From Chamaea fasciata (Eukaryota; Chordata; Aves; Passeriformes; Sylviidae): DNA of 64,000 nt. Under the pieces are notes generated by a model that did no database searches, was not told the origin of the DNA, and saw nothing but the letters and a program-made list of their open reading frames with translations. Where the stretch lies: contig JARCOQ010000005.1 of the NCBI GenBank assembly GCA_029207755.1, positions 45,657,621-45,721,620 on the forward strand, read 5' to 3'. Below, in pieces: positions 24,486 to 37,153 of this stretch. Within the stretch, counting starts at the first letter, position 1. The number at the start of each line of letters is the position of its first letter. Position numbers and translations under genes: made by a program.

Positions 24486-26029
24486 ACTTTTTATTTTTTA
24501 AGTTTTTTAGTGTGTGTGTATGCACCTGGGCTACTTTTGTTAATATGCTTATATTTTGAAGTAGTATCTGTGCAGTTTCGGTACAGTCCTACTATAGTGC
24601 CAAAGCGATATTAGGAGTAGAAGTACTGTTAATTATTTCCTGTGATATTTTACTGTTGACTACTGGTTAACACATTTAGCTGAATGAGATTTATTGCAGA
24701 TGGGTTATTGCAGGCAGGAATTAATACAAAAAGCATTTGTAAAAGAGAGGTTCTGGGCATGTTGGCAAAGTTACTGCTTAGACTTAGTCGCTCCAACATA
24801 CCTGTAATAATGGCTGCGGTGTTTTGAAAGCTCAGTCAAAACCTGTTGAGTAAGACCATGAATGATCCTTAAAGGATTGTTTTTAGTGCTTTAACTATCT
24901 GATAGCCCAGTATTAAACTGGACGAACCTTTCAGAAGCTTGTTTATCTCTGATTAAATAACAGAAAAGCTGTTACATGGAAGGGAAACTTGAAGTCAGCA
25001 GCTAAATTAATCATTGGAAAGAGCATCCTTTGCTTTATTGATATCCTGTACTCAGGGAATTTATTATGTGAGCAGTAACAATTTCCTATGTGGGCCCTGA
25101 GAAACCATGATTGTTGAGGAAGCCTCAGCTTTGTTTCCAGCTGTATGAAAAATCAGCAGGCAAAAGCACTCTGGACAGACAACAAGAAGCCCAAATGAAA
25201 TGATACAGATCCCATAGGGAATTAGTCCCATGATAGTCGTGTAAAGCTGAAGAATAAATCTGGTCTGTCAGTAGTGAAATACAGCTGAATCCAAAAGAAT
25301 AGATCATGCATCAAGTTGATACTATAGTCATGAGCACAACCTTGTCTTAAAGCATCCAGCCTGGAGCACAACTTAAATAGATCGTTCTGTCTCGCTTTGA
25401 CTAAACTCATAGCAAGCCTGAAGGCTATTTGCGTGAAGATCTAAGTGTACTTCAGCATTGTCTGTTTTTTACTACATTTCAGGATATTGGCCTGACCTTT
25501 AATCCTCAGTTGGTCTGTCATTCAGCATTTGAAATACCTGAATACTTGGTGCAGATTCATCTGGGGTGATAACTTTGATCCTAGATCAAAGATACAAGCA
25601 CAAAACTGTTTTCATCAAAATGTTGTGGTGTAATTTAGAGATACGCTGGTAGAGTTTTCCAACTTGTCTGATTTTGTCAGATTGTAGAAGAAAAGTCTTG
25701 AAAGTTAATGCTCCTTCCCCAGACTGCTGTTTACCAGTGCTGAAAATTGTTCAAATGCAACTTTCTTTGAGCATATCCTAGGGGACGGAGCTGGGAAAAG
25801 GCTATCTTACTTAATGTCTAATTAAAGTCTTGTCATTTTTTTAAAGCTCTGCTTTTTGCTGCAGTGGAAAACTCCCAAAGTTTCTGAATTCTGAAGTTTG
25901 CAGGTGAAAATTGAACAGTTTTCTGGGACCCTGACTTGAGGGAGTAAGTTTCCATGAAGTTTGGCTCTTTTCAAAATTTTTTCCCTTTGCTTCCCGAGTG
26001 AATTAAACAGCACAGATTATTAGGTGCTT
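24486..26029. other. Non-coding unique DNA, no gene seen
   Basis: No supported exon. Two overlapping minus frames at 25125-25410 have no recognisable domain. A perfect 8-base inverted repeat lies at 25573-25591 (ctttgatc, loop cta, gatcaaag). Confidence 0.55.
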
Positions 26030-26137
26030 GTATGTGGGTGGGGTTTCTTTTGTTGTGTTTGTTTGTGTGTGCTGTGTATTGGGTTTTGGTGTATTTTGGT
26101 TTGGTTTTTTTCTTTTTTTCTTTTTTTTTCTTTCCTC
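26030..26137. repeat. GT-rich then T/C-rich low-complexity tract
   Basis: The plus strand is almost free of A and C for about 70 bases (gtttgtttgtgtgtgctgtg and similar) and then becomes T runs broken by single C. The lysine-rich frames on the minus strand (25971-26228) are artefacts of this tract. Confidence 0.85.
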
Positions 26138-28431
26138 GGGATGCTGCTTCTTCTGAAAATGAGTAGTATTTTCCTTGGCATACAATACTTTGGCTTAAGA
26201 GAGAAACTTTAATGCTAATAACCTTCATTACAAAAAAGACTCATGAACTCCCAGAAATAAGGTGTCCTGTCTGGAATGCTATGTATCACAGGATAATGTC
26301 AGCCTCTGTCAATTATGTAAAAGTCAATAAGTTGTCAAATCAATGGCTCATGGCAGTGTGGTACTGAATTGGTGTTGTCAGCACAAAGGACGGTCAGTAT
26401 TGTACCTTAGGAGCTAGAAGGCTATTACTCCTATCAAAATGAGCTGGTTTTAGCCATAGAACTGGTAGAGGATGACTGTGGCTTTGCTTTGGTATTTATA
26501 GCTTCCAATGCACTCTGTTGGAGTAGAGTTTAATGGAAAGACTGGCTACAGTGAAAAGAAAGAAATGGTCCGTATTGGAGGCCAGAAGGTAAGGTTTGAG
26601 AATGACTGTTCCATAGTTGCCTTATTTCTTATGTTCCCTCTCCAAGTACGACTTCTTTTCTGCTGGTTTAGGTGGCCTCTTGATCTGACTCAGAAAAGGA
26701 AGTTGATTGGATGGTCTTCGAGAGGTTCATCATTTATGCTGTACCTGCTGTCTTGACAGAGCCTGATCTGTAATGTTGGATCTCAAAGGTGTAGGACTCT
26801 GATAAATTACAGGGACATCATTGCTGCTGCTTTTCCTGGCCAGGCTCTAACCTGCTGTGAGTCTGGGCTTCTAGTTGTTTTCATCTTGGGCCCTTGGAGT
26901 ATGTCCTCTGAGCTGGGTATTGATCTCTTTAACACTCAGTTCTGTACTACCACTGGGACCCTGTTGGTCTGACTTTAGGATATCACCATTTTCAAGCTAC
27001 AGTGTGACTGCAGTCAAGGACCTGGTTGTTAGCACTCAAGTCACTTCGCATGTGTTGGGTAGGTAGATTGATGGGAGTGCTTTTGACTGGGCAGTGTATG
27101 CTTTCAGGGAGTGTCTGGGTGAGTCCATGATGTGTATGTTATCTAGTTCAGAAGCAGTCATTAAACATGGGGCTGGTCATATCACCCTGTCTTTATTTCC
27201 CATTGTGTCTTAATAGCAATTTGCTCAGATGAAATTAGTTTTATTGTTCTGCTTGCTAAGGATGAAGTTCTGAGTCAGGGAAAAATGTTCTCTCAGCCTC
27301 AGTTAGGGTCACCTTTATTGCTGTCCAGTGGCTGTGCTCAGGTTGCAGGAACTGTGCATCCAGAAGCTGTCTTGGGCTATTCTTGGTAGCTGTGCCTCCT
27401 GGAATTCACAGTTGCTCCACCTCAGGTGGGAAGTGATGACCACAGAGTCCCCTCAGCAGAGGTTGGATAGCACAGAAATTATTTGAAGAAATTGAACTCA
27501 AAAGAGGAGCAAGACAGATATCTCCCCTTTGATGCTCTTTCATCAAAGAAGTAGTAAACATCAGTGGACTTTACCTCAGGAAATTGGTTCAAAATGCTCG
27601 TCTTCAACTGTAGTATGTAATACTCAGGCTGTAGGATAGAACCACTATCAGCATGGACTCCCTCATATGGGTTTTCTTCTGAAGTAGAGGGACCCTTATG
27701 ACACTGAAGTAGTTATTGCTGGGGTTCAGTTTGATTGCTTTTTAATTGGTTTTCAGCTTGTGCATTTTTTGTTTTCTTTTGTGTGTGGTTTGTTTGGGTT
27801 TTTTTCTAGGTGTAGAGCATCTATAATTCAGTGGATATTTATTTGAATCTTGTTGTGTTTGTCAGTTATTGTGAAAAACAGAATGTACAACAGTGAGCAT
27901 GAGGACAGAAGTTTTTATTAGCTGTTTAAGACTTGCGCACCTCTCTGGATAATCCCTCTCCTTACTGACTTTTTTGGGAAAAAAATAAGATAAGTGTGCT
28001 TTCAGTGGTATCAGTAGAAATATTTTGGAATGTACATGAAGAACAGTTGAAACTTATTCTAGTTTAGGCCTATTTTTATTTTGCTTTGTCTTCTGTAACT
28101 AGAGGACTCTTTAAGGTTTCCCTCTGCTCTTCTCTCTCCCCAACACTTTTCTCTTTTCCTTTGGTTATTTTCTGGTTAATATATGTATTTGGAAATGGGA
28201 TAACAGGTTTGGCAATACCCATTGAACATGTAATTAAAATAAATCCTACACTGGCTAGGCTTTGTATTTCACGTTATGAAAACAGTCTAAAAAGATCACC
28301 GGTTATCAAAACCAACTGTGAACTGGTCATTTAAAATTTAGAGATTACTTAAAAATATGTTTGTGTGATTAAGACTTTCAAATTGGTACATTCTACAGGT
28401 CACATAATAATGTTAACAGGAGTTGGGATTC
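26138..28431. other. Non-coding unique DNA, no gene seen
   Basis: No named repeat or supported exon. The frames at 26508-26756, 26875-27066 and 28086-28334 are short and without motifs. Confidence 0.55.
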
Positions 28432-28548
28432 AAAGCTAGATTAAGTGGAGTTCTGAGCAACCTGTTCTGGTTGAAAATGTCCCTGGTCATAGAAGGGGAG
28501 GCTGGACTAGATGACTTTTAAAGCTCCCTTCCAACCCAAACCATTCAA
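28432..28548 (+). mobile_element. CR1 LINE 3' tail
   Basis: The segment runs gttctgagcaacctgttctg, ttgaaaatgtccctgg, gaggctggactagatgac and cccttccaacccaaaccatt, the characteristic sense-strand end of an avian CR1. Only the 3' untranslated tail is present, so the copy is extremely 5'-truncated. The open frame that starts inside it at 28511 is not a gene. Confidence 0.92.
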
Positions 28549-30379
28549 AAATTTGTCAGCGGATTTTTATGTGCCTCTGCATCTCAACTGTTTTTATTTG
28601 CAGCATAACATATTTGAGTATCACTTTGAAGTTATGGTAACAAGATGCATCCTTTTCCACTGGACAACTTTTGGAGTAGACCATGGTATGCAAAGATAAG
28701 GTATAACCAGGGGCTGACAAATTTTAGTAGTTGGTACCTTTTCCCTTGCTATTTGAATATCACTCCCTCAAAATATTGCCTGATTATTCTTTCTCTGTAA
28801 ACAAGTGCATAGATAGAACTTTATAATGCTCTTCCTTTTGCATGTAACAACATAAATAAAAATGTGCATTCAGACAAAATGTACTTGAATTTTAATTAAA
28901 TTCAAAGGTTTCTGTTTTTCCCTAATAGTACTTCTTGTTAATGAGATAGATGAGTCTGGTTGGAATCACAAATCTGTTTAGGAGCAGTGGGAAGTGTCAG
29001 ACATAAAAGTAGCTCATTGTCAGTACTCAGCAGGTTACTGTACTTGTTTTTAACAACAGCTTTTCCAGAAAATTCTGCTTCACAGAGATATGAAGAAGTA
29101 GAAAAAGGAGCATTGTTGGGACGTATGGTAAAAGGGTAATATACAACCTTATCTCATTTCATAATCAAACCACCTATATTTGTCTTCCTGTAACTTCAGT
29201 AGTTCATCATAAGAGCAGTCATGCATCTTGTACACCTTTGGAGTTCTTTAGTTTTTGCTGATCTTTTCTTCAAAAATATGAACATAAATTAATGTCCTTC
29301 TAATGTGAGGATCATCCTCAGGGAAGGATGCTTCACATATGATCTTAAGTTTGAATAGCTGTTCAAAAAGCTTTGATTGACCTGTATGAGTAGTTTTTAG
29401 AGCTGTCCTTTCAGGTCATTTCCAGGTTCAAGTACCATTGCACCAATATGGGTTGGATTCACATTGTCCAAGGTATTCTTTCTGACTGTAGGAGTGAAGA
29501 AAAGTAAGCAGCCTGGCTGGAAGGTGGTAGGGTTATTGCTCTATTACACATGCATGTGTTTTTGTTTACCTGTGGAGAAGAGTTTGAGCCTCAGTTAGGA
29601 TATTACCACTTTCAATGAAACTTCATTTTTAAAGAGTATTCATTTCAGGAAATGAAGACTGAAACCCAAAGAGAAGGAGAGGAATGAAGCCCAGGGAAGT
29701 ACTTAAATGGCAGAATTGTACACAAACCTTTCATGCTTTCCCTGGTGGCCCATCTACCTGTACTGAAACATACAGTGCGTAGGAAACAACAAGGAATACA
29801 AAGTCTGGGTAGCATCTGGGTACCTCTCTAGGGGCACAGAAATGTGGTATGGGATGGCTCACACAAACAGTGCATAGTAGTGAGGAATGCAGACTCTTTT
29901 GGAAATACCAGCTGCTAAGCTGAAAGAAAGGCTTGTACTTCAATGGTGGCTTGAATTTGGGGATCCAGATTTGCTTTGGAAGGAATAATAAGATGGTCAA
30001 GATTAAAGGAGTCCAACATGAGCGCCTCTCAGTGAATATCTGCTACAGACTGAGAGAAGAAAGGAATTGTCTGAAACCTTCTTTAGAGGACTGAAGGAAG
30101 CTTGATTGAAAACATTTCTTGAGAAACTTTGGCCTGCCAGCATCTGCTAGATGGTGTAACATGATGTGGTACATGTCATCAAGGAGATTTTTGGGATGTG
30201 TTGAGGATCTGTTTTAATGCAAGTGCTGCCCCATCAGTCACAGAAGGTGATTTGCTGCTCATGATTAAAGAGGACCTGGTGTAGGGTGAGAAGGTCAATG
30301 GTAGCTCCAGCTGCACACCTGTGAGGTGGTGGTGAGGGAGGTAAATAGCAAAATTAGAACCCTGGAGTTTAGAGTTTAG
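28549..30379. other. Non-coding DNA, no gene seen
   Basis: No supported exon. The last 350 bases (about 30000-30379) lie directly upstream of a CR1 piece and could be an older, unrecognisable part of it or another repeat, but I cannot align them by eye. The minus frame at 29731-30000 has no motif. Confidence 0.5.
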
Positions 30380-30956
30380 TAATGCCTTGGTGGCTAAACT
30401 GGTGAGATACTTATTAGGCAGACTAAGAGTAGTTAGAAAACAAGCTTGACTGCTGTACTTAAAGGCTTAGGGTCAGTATGGTCTGAAGTCCAGCTGATCA
30501 CCAGTTGCTGGAAGTTCCATGGAGCTCAGCACTGGAGCCAGGACTGCTTAACTCCTTCATAACAACCTATATGATTCTATTGCATGCAACTTCAGTAAGT
30601 TTGCTCGGTGTTCCTCTTTTGGAGGGAAGTTGCTAATTTGCTGGAGCACAGGGCTGCCCTTCAGAGTGCTCTCAACAGGCTGAAGAAATGGGCTTGGAGG
30701 AACCTTGCCTTCAGCAAAGGCAAATGCAAATCGCTGCAGTTAGGATTAAACAGCTGCATGCAGCACTACACAGTTAGGTCTGTCTGGCTAAAAAGCAGCT
30801 TTGCAGAACACCAAGCTAGAAAGGGAGCAAAAGAACTGAGGGCTGGATTGATTTTAAGTATAGAGAATAAAAGACTGAAGGGCAAGTTTGAGGCACAACT
30901 CTAATTGTTGTCTTCAAGTGTCTAAAAGGAGCTTATAGAGAATTTAGGTTCAAGAC
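30380..30956 (+). mobile_element. CR1 LINE internal ORF2 fragment, sense
   Basis: The segment follows the middle and later part of CR1 ORF2. Landmarks are ggtggctaaactggtgagat, gatcaccagttgctgg, gagctcagcactggagccag, cagtaagtttgctcgg, caggctgaagaaatgggctt and agcaaaggcaaatgcaaat. The frame at 30608-30904 is decayed ORF2 protein (for example RLKKWAWRNLAFSKGKCKSL) and is not a host gene. The piece stops before the ORF2 end and 3' tail that CR1 copies normally keep. Confidence 0.85.
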
Positions 30957-31430
30957 TAGATGGTCCAGCACCTTGTCCAGGTGAATCTTAGATGTGCCCA
31001 ATACTGGGGAATCCACTACTTCCCTGGGAAGGTTATTTCAATGGCTGGTTGTTTTCAGTGTGGAAAACTTTATTCCTGTGTCCAACCAGATCTCCCCAAG
31101 AGTAACTTGTTCCCATTATTCCTTGTCTTTTCCATTGTGACCCCTTATAAAAAGGGGTTCTCCCTCTACTTTGTAGCCACCATTTAAATACCAGAAGATG
31201 GCAATAATGCCTCCCCTAAGACTTCTTTTCTCAAAGTGAACAAACCCTGTCATATCAGCCTTTCCCTTCGTGGCAGGCTTCCCAGTCATCTTCTCACCTT
31301 TTTGGCCCTTCCATGGGTCCTCTTCAGCCTGCCCATGCCTATTTTAAATAGTGGGGACCAAAACTGAACACAGTATTCCAGGTGTGCCCTGACAAGCGCT
31401 GAAGTGCTCTAAACAGACACTTTCTTCTTG
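30957..31430 (-). mobile_element. CR1 LINE late ORF2/3' fragment, antisense
   Basis: On the plus strand this reads as antisense CR1. It runs from ccttgtccaggtgaatctta and acttccctgggaaggtta, through tccttgtcttttccattg and ttgtagccaccatttaaata, to gaacacagtattccaggtgt. Its 3' tail would lie to the left but is missing: the piece starts directly at the plus-strand CR1 fragment. The copy belongs to a more diverged CR1 subgroup than the one at 7184-7690. Confidence 0.85.
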
Positions 31431-31812
31431 TAGTTCTTAATACTATGTCAACACCTATAAATTTAGCATATCCAAAGAAAGCCAAAACCAAGTTGTGACA
31501 GCAAAGGCATGGATAAAATTTAGGACTGACAATCTTGCAGACACACAATTCCTTTTAAAAAATGGAATCTGTTAAAGAAATTGGGAACATGACATTTGTT
31601 AATCAGCATTGTGTTGTCACGCTCCGTATTTATTATGAAACACATTTTTATAACACATTTATTGAAATAAATGAGTAAATGAATAAATAAAAAAGAACTT
31701 GGCTTTGGATTAGTAATCAAAGCAATTCAGCCAGCTGATCCATACCAGATGTCAGCAGATTTTTATTTCAAACCATGAACGAGGTGTCTTGAAATTTATT
31801 TTTACTTTTCAG
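31431..31812. other. Non-coding DNA, no gene seen
   Basis: No repeat or exon is recognised, except that the last bases (31801-31812) form a good pyrimidine-rich splice acceptor for the candidate segment that follows. Two overlapping minus frames (31339-31720) look like chance. Confidence 0.5.
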
Positions 31813-32163
31813 ATACTCTGGGTGAATATTTCTACTTTTACTGCTGCTGCTTCTTTTGCCAGGAATCTGATTCAATATTATAAAAATAGAGAAAGAATAC
31901 CAAGAACTTCCATTTCTCTTGAGCTAATATATTACCATGTACCTGAAGTGGGCACAGCCAGGGCTAATGTTGAATCTGAGTTAAAGGACAGTGCTGTCAA
32001 CCATTATTCCTCATTCCTGCATTGCTTAAAGTCTTACGATTTTCTGATGTTGGATAACAGGCATCTGAAAGTTAAGACGATACCCTCTCCTAGCAGAAAT
32101 TCTGTTTCAGAAGAAGGCTTCTCAGGAAGTGTCTGCATTTTGAAGATATTTGAGATGCTGTAG
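31813..32163 (+). other. Possible exon: open segment with consensus splice sites (unrecognised product)
   Basis: An uninterrupted frame of 117 codons lies between a strong acceptor (tttacttttcag, AG at 31811-31812) and a strong donor (GTATGT at 32164-32169). The segment is exactly 351 bases. Its last codon is TAG directly at the donor, so it could only be a terminal coding, stop-introducing (poison) or non-coding RNA exon if used as such. The frame also extends upstream to an ATG at 31789. I recognise no domain: the product has no signal peptide, membrane segment or repeat I can point to, and there are no neighbouring exons in view. Chance pairing of splice-like sites is quite possible in 64 kb of sequence. 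Confidence 0.2.
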
Positions 32164-32727
32164 GTATGTCTGTATGTCCAAAGATGATTATCTCCTTCCT
32201 TCATCTGCTACTTGGGCAGGTTTGAAAACAGAAAAAGGTAGGAGCTTTACTTTCACTGTTGCCTGTGCTGAGATGTACTGAACACTCTGTGCTTCTAGGT
32301 AAATTTTGCTTTTGTAAGTCCTCCTAGCTGATAGATTTGGAACCATAACACATCTACGGTTATTTTTTGCGGGGATGTAGTGATTCCTGCTCTACCTCAA
32401 AGCACTTCAGGCATATGGAGTGCTCTGAAGGCAAAACCTACAGGTCTTGTGCCAAAGTGTGCAACTCAGCAAGCCTGCTTTGTGTGTTTTAGCTCCAGTG
32501 ATCACAGATGTCCATCTCTAGAGAGGGGAACCTGCTGCCTGTGAGGTGCTGACTGCACTGCGTAGTACTACTGAGGGCTTCAGGGTCTTTGTGCCTGCCT
32601 GTGAATGCAGAAAACTGGTTCAGTGGAGGGTGAGAATGGAGGATAACAATGCAAATCCAGTGGCATTTACATGGTGTTGAGTTTGTCTCCTTTTTATGTG
32701 AACTAAGCAGGTGAATTTAGGGAGATT
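32164..32727. other. Non-coding unique DNA, no gene seen
   Basis: Somewhat more GC than its surroundings between about 32390 and 32640, but no repeat or exon is recognised. An octamer-type POU motif ATGCAAAT lies at 32649-32656. Confidence 0.5.
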
Positions 32728-32747
32728 CCCCCCCCCCCCCCCCCCCC
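32728..32747. repeat. Homopolymer C run (20 bases)
   Basis: An uninterrupted run of 20 C. Long C/G runs are much rarer than A/T runs in vertebrate DNA. The minus strand (20 G) could form a G-quadruplex and the plus strand an i-motif. It could also be a sequencing or assembly artefact in length. Confidence 0.9.
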
Positions 32748-35700
32748 TTATTTGGTGTGCTTGTACATTGCTATCTCTCATTAGCTGTTTCTTTGACAGT
32801 CCTGGAGAGATTGATGTGATATCTCTTTGACAGGTTGTGCCAGAGGTTTTTCTAGCCTGCTTTGTACTTCTCTCAAGGTGCTGTGGGGGTCTTGGCTGCT
32901 GGGTTTCTGGCAGAAGGGTTTTTTCAGCCAGATGAAGCCACTCTTCAGGGATAATGGACCAAAAGAGAGGTAACAGTTGCAGAAGAGAATTCTAAAGATA
33001 GATATTAGATGTTAATAGTTCCTCCTGAGTGCTTGTAGAGAGTTGTACTACAGATTATTTCATACAGAAGTCCCCAGTGTTGCAAAAAATTGGAAAGCTC
33101 TTTTTTTTTTTTTTTTAAATTAAAAAACCCAGTCATCTCAGTCATTACTAAATGCTAAAACTTATAGATCCTTACTACTTGCAGTTGGTCTTTCTGGAAT
33201 ATATTTGAAATGCCATGGAAAGGAGATTAATAGCAGTTTGACAAAATTTGAATATACAGTTGATGCAGGTGAAGATGGTGAAGAGTGATGTCTCAAATTT
33301 AGTCTCAAAGAATTCAAATTTTTCACTTTGCATTTTACTATTTAGATTTTGGAAAAAAATTATTCTAAACATAGTTTCACTCAAATGTCCTATCTACTTT
33401 TGAACTTTCAAAAAATATCACTTTCCAAATCGTTTGCTGAAGACCAGATATGACCTTGATGCAATCACAAAGATCCACACTCCTGTTTTACTGACATAGA
33501 GCACCAAGACATTGCATTCTAGGGAGCACATCTTCACTCTGCCTTAGCTGATAGAACTGGTCATGGAGTCATTAATGATGAATAATATTTTTAAGATGTT
33601 GTCTTATGTACTTAACTTGGCTTCATAATAAACAATGTCACTTCTCAAGTGTGTTTTAGAGGACAAGAATGGAACAATTTCCATTTGATTTGGGTTTTTT
33701 TTACCTTTTCTCCCCAGATCTGTACAAGTTAGGACCCGTATCTGTACTGGGGAATTACTTATGTGCCCACTTGTAGGTACTTGTGGATGTACTTCCTACC
33801 TTGACATTCTTTTGGCCCACAGCTGGAATATCAAGTGACAGACAAGGAAAATGTTGTTTGTAAACTGGAGGCATCAAACTTGCATAACCTTTAATTGGGG
33901 ATTAATGTTTCTTGGTTCAAATACATGCTAATCATTATTCATGCAACACTGAAAATGCACATAAAATACCATAACCAAACAGAAAGATCTCCACTCAGAT
34001 GGCCTCCCCAAGTCTGTCAGATTGTTGTTTTAAGTCAGTTTCTCTTAATTCATTATTAATTCTAGCTATGGTGCTAATTATATTTTATCGTAAGGGGTTT
34101 TTTTGAGACCAGAGAGCAACTATGCAGAGAACTTCTCTGCTTATAGGGAACACTTTTCCTGCTGAATTTGGTTTGCATTTCTGTTTATCTCTTCTGGCTT
34201 TTGACATATATTTTTAAGAAGGTATAAATCAGCATTGCTGGTTCCAAGAAGACTCAGTGAATGCTTTTGTCATTCTTCATGCTTCTGAGCAGCCACCTGC
34301 ATTAATATTGAGGGTGCTCTGGCTTGTGCATGAATTCAAGTTGATTAGTCAAGTAGAGAGTGCAGTTCTTGGTTTTATTCTGAAGATGGACCTTTTTATG
34401 AAGGGCAAGAAATTTATTTTGAAGCAGCAGCCAAGACATGGATAATATTTTGTGTTTGTACATTTAAACACCATAGTTTATAGGCTGCATGAAGCTCTCC
34501 CAACTCAAAATTACAGTATCTTGTTGTGTTAGACATGAAACCTTGCAATCTAAATATCCTCTTCTGAAAAACATTGCAGAGAATTATACTGAATAGTAAA
34601 ATTTAATTTTTGTGATATTTTTGTGATAAATTTAAATTTTATGATACTGTGCAATGCTAATCTTGAAATTGTAAATTTTTTTTACAGAAAAAAATAAATC
34701 TTGAAATTTCTGATCTTGAAAGTGTAAATTAGCTAAACATTAAGTTTTCAATAGTTTTTTAACAAAAGCTTTTTCAGTTGAATGGTTTATTAAATTGTGC
34801 AGCACTTCTGAAATAGAAACATCCACTGCATTTTCTCAATTGAATGTGGAAACTGAGTAAAACTTAATTTTATGCTCAAAAGAAAAATTTAGAAGCAACA
34901 GCTCACCCCAAGCAGTGGTTTGATGGAAACCAAACATTTTGAAAACAATTTAGTGTTACGGGAAGAGAAATTATGCTAAACACAGTTCCTTTTGCCATGT
35001 TGACTGGCATCTGATCTGTGGGGAGCAATTTGCCTGTCCTGCCAAGGAGAAAAAAAGTATGGTAATGCACTCGCAGCTGTTAACAGCAGCTACCAGTGGG
35101 ACATGGAGAGAACACACATCTTTTCTACAAGCAGAATTATGTAAAGGCTCCATTCCCCTCTAGTTAAAGATCCTATCCTTTTCTGTCTCATAGTGTTAAG
35201 AATCAGAAGGGAGAGATAGGGATATTCTACTATTGTTTTGTTGGTATCTCCTGTTTCTGGATCTACGTGGTTATTGCACGCACAGCTGAAGAGCAAGCTA
35301 GCTGACATTTAAGTAGAGCAGATATTCACCCCTGGTTTTCTTTTGGTGTCATTGCTGAATGGAAGTATTTCTTGACTCCGTTGTTTGAGGGAAAGGATTT
35401 AAATATGAGTTCATATCATTCATGTCTTTGACTGCAATTTTTTGAACTTGAAATTGATTTGATATCTTTTGGTAACTTTTATCTCTCTGACTTGTATTTA
35501 AACACTGTGTGTCCACAATGATGGAAGGTGATTAGGCCATTGCCTTGCAGACACCATCTCTGTGCATTTAGCAGAGCTCAGATTTGATTCTGCTGCCGCT
35601 GGCATTGTTGTGTCATTTTTTCTTTTGCTTTTCTCTCTTCTTCATCGTTCCTCTGTGGCCTGCCATGGCTCAGGTGCTACTGGTTGCGGTTAGTGTCCAG

Positions 35701-37141
35701 GATTTATGAGCCATATTTCATAGCAGATCTCACATTCCTGGCAAGAACTAGATGGATGAAGTGTTGTGGGTCATCACTCAGTGCTGGTCTGGTCATGAAG
35801 AGCATGTGGTTGCATTGTAGGGCCTGATTATTTCTCAGGAAGTCCCTTCACTAGCAAAGAAATACTGAGGAAATATAAAAAAAGTAAAAATATTAACAGT
35901 AGTGATTTTTCAGTTAAACTTTGCAGGAAGTATGACAGTATGCTCCCACCCATATTAAAAAAGTACCCTCAAGATAAATCCAGTGTTGGAGTAGAGGATG
36001 GATTTTTATTGACTCCAGTTTGAATTGTTGCCTATATATGCCTGACTAATCCTGGGAATCACCCTGGGCAATGACAAAGACAGCTCAACACAAAACAGCA
36101 GTGTGCAGTTCCTTCAAATGATGTTTTTATCATGTGTTTTAGCCTATGTTACACTCTTGAATCATCCCACATAGTAAGAAAAGTAAAATATTCTTCTGGC
36201 TACTTAGTTGTCTTAGTTGTGTGTTTGCATATGTTTTTAATTTTTTTGTGACAATAGAGTAGAAAATTTTCTGAGTATTTTGTGTAATGGCAGTGCAGAA
36301 TGTTATGACACTATCTACTTGGCAAAATGTCTTGCTGAGATATAAATAGATTTCTAATGGCTGTCAGGCTCTGTGCCCAAGAAATTTTCTTGTAGATATC
36401 TCATTACAGAAATAGCATCATCAATAAAATAGCTGGAATATTTTGAAAACATGGGAATATTTTTACATCAGTAACTGCAAGGAAAATACCTACTATATAC
36501 ATAATTTGAGGCTGATTCAAAAACTGTAATTTATCATAATTATCTGCATATTATAATGGCAAAACATGCTTAATTGCTTTTGACTGGACTGGTATTATGA
36601 TGATAAGGAAAGTTAACAGCAGATGGCCCTACTGTCAAAACTGTAGTCTCAAGCCAAAATGAAGTAGCAGACTGAACATAACATGTTTCTGGCTTCTTTT
36701 TCTGATTTTTATCAATAAGTATGAACTAGCATTTGGTGGGGTTGTGAATGTTTACAGACCAATAGAAATTTTTGTAGCTGGTGATAAAAATAGCAGTGAA
36801 GACTTGACTAGATAGGGTTCCTCACTGCAATATGACTTAGATTTCCTAAAGCATTTAAAGTTGTTTAATATATTAAACTGGTCTGAAAAGAAAATTCTTT
36901 CCAAAATATTAAATGGGTTATAACACTCTTTTCTGACCTTTTACCACCATATGTGCACCTTCTACTTTCAGCATATATACAGCAATGAAAAAAAGAAGTG
37001 CCTAATCTTCTATACCCGTCTGGTTGTGAAGAAATAAATTAACAGTTGAAAAAACAGATAATTTTGCAGTGCTTCAAATAAGTTCAGCTTTGCTGCATCA
37101 ATTGCAACATGCCTGAAGGATTTCTCTTGTATTAATCACAA

Positions 37142-37153
37142 TGTGCATGCACA
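37142..37153. other. 12-bp perfect palindrome, alternating purine-pyrimidine
   Basis: tgtgcatgcaca equals its own reverse complement and alternates pyrimidine and purine throughout, a pattern prone to left-handed Z-DNA. It lies in a run-free stretch that may be conserved. Confidence 0.75.

Noticed and set aside
25971..26228. Lysine-rich minus-strand frames as a basic protein
   Set aside because: Product of the low-complexity GT/T-rich tract.
30608..30904. 98-codon plus-strand frame as a possible gene
   Set aside because: It is decayed CR1 ORF2 (RLKKWAWRNL...KGKCK wording).
30380..31430. Twin-primed (5'-inverted) single CR1 insertion
   Set aside because: The arrangement would require the element's 3' end on an outer edge; here both 3' sides face the junction.
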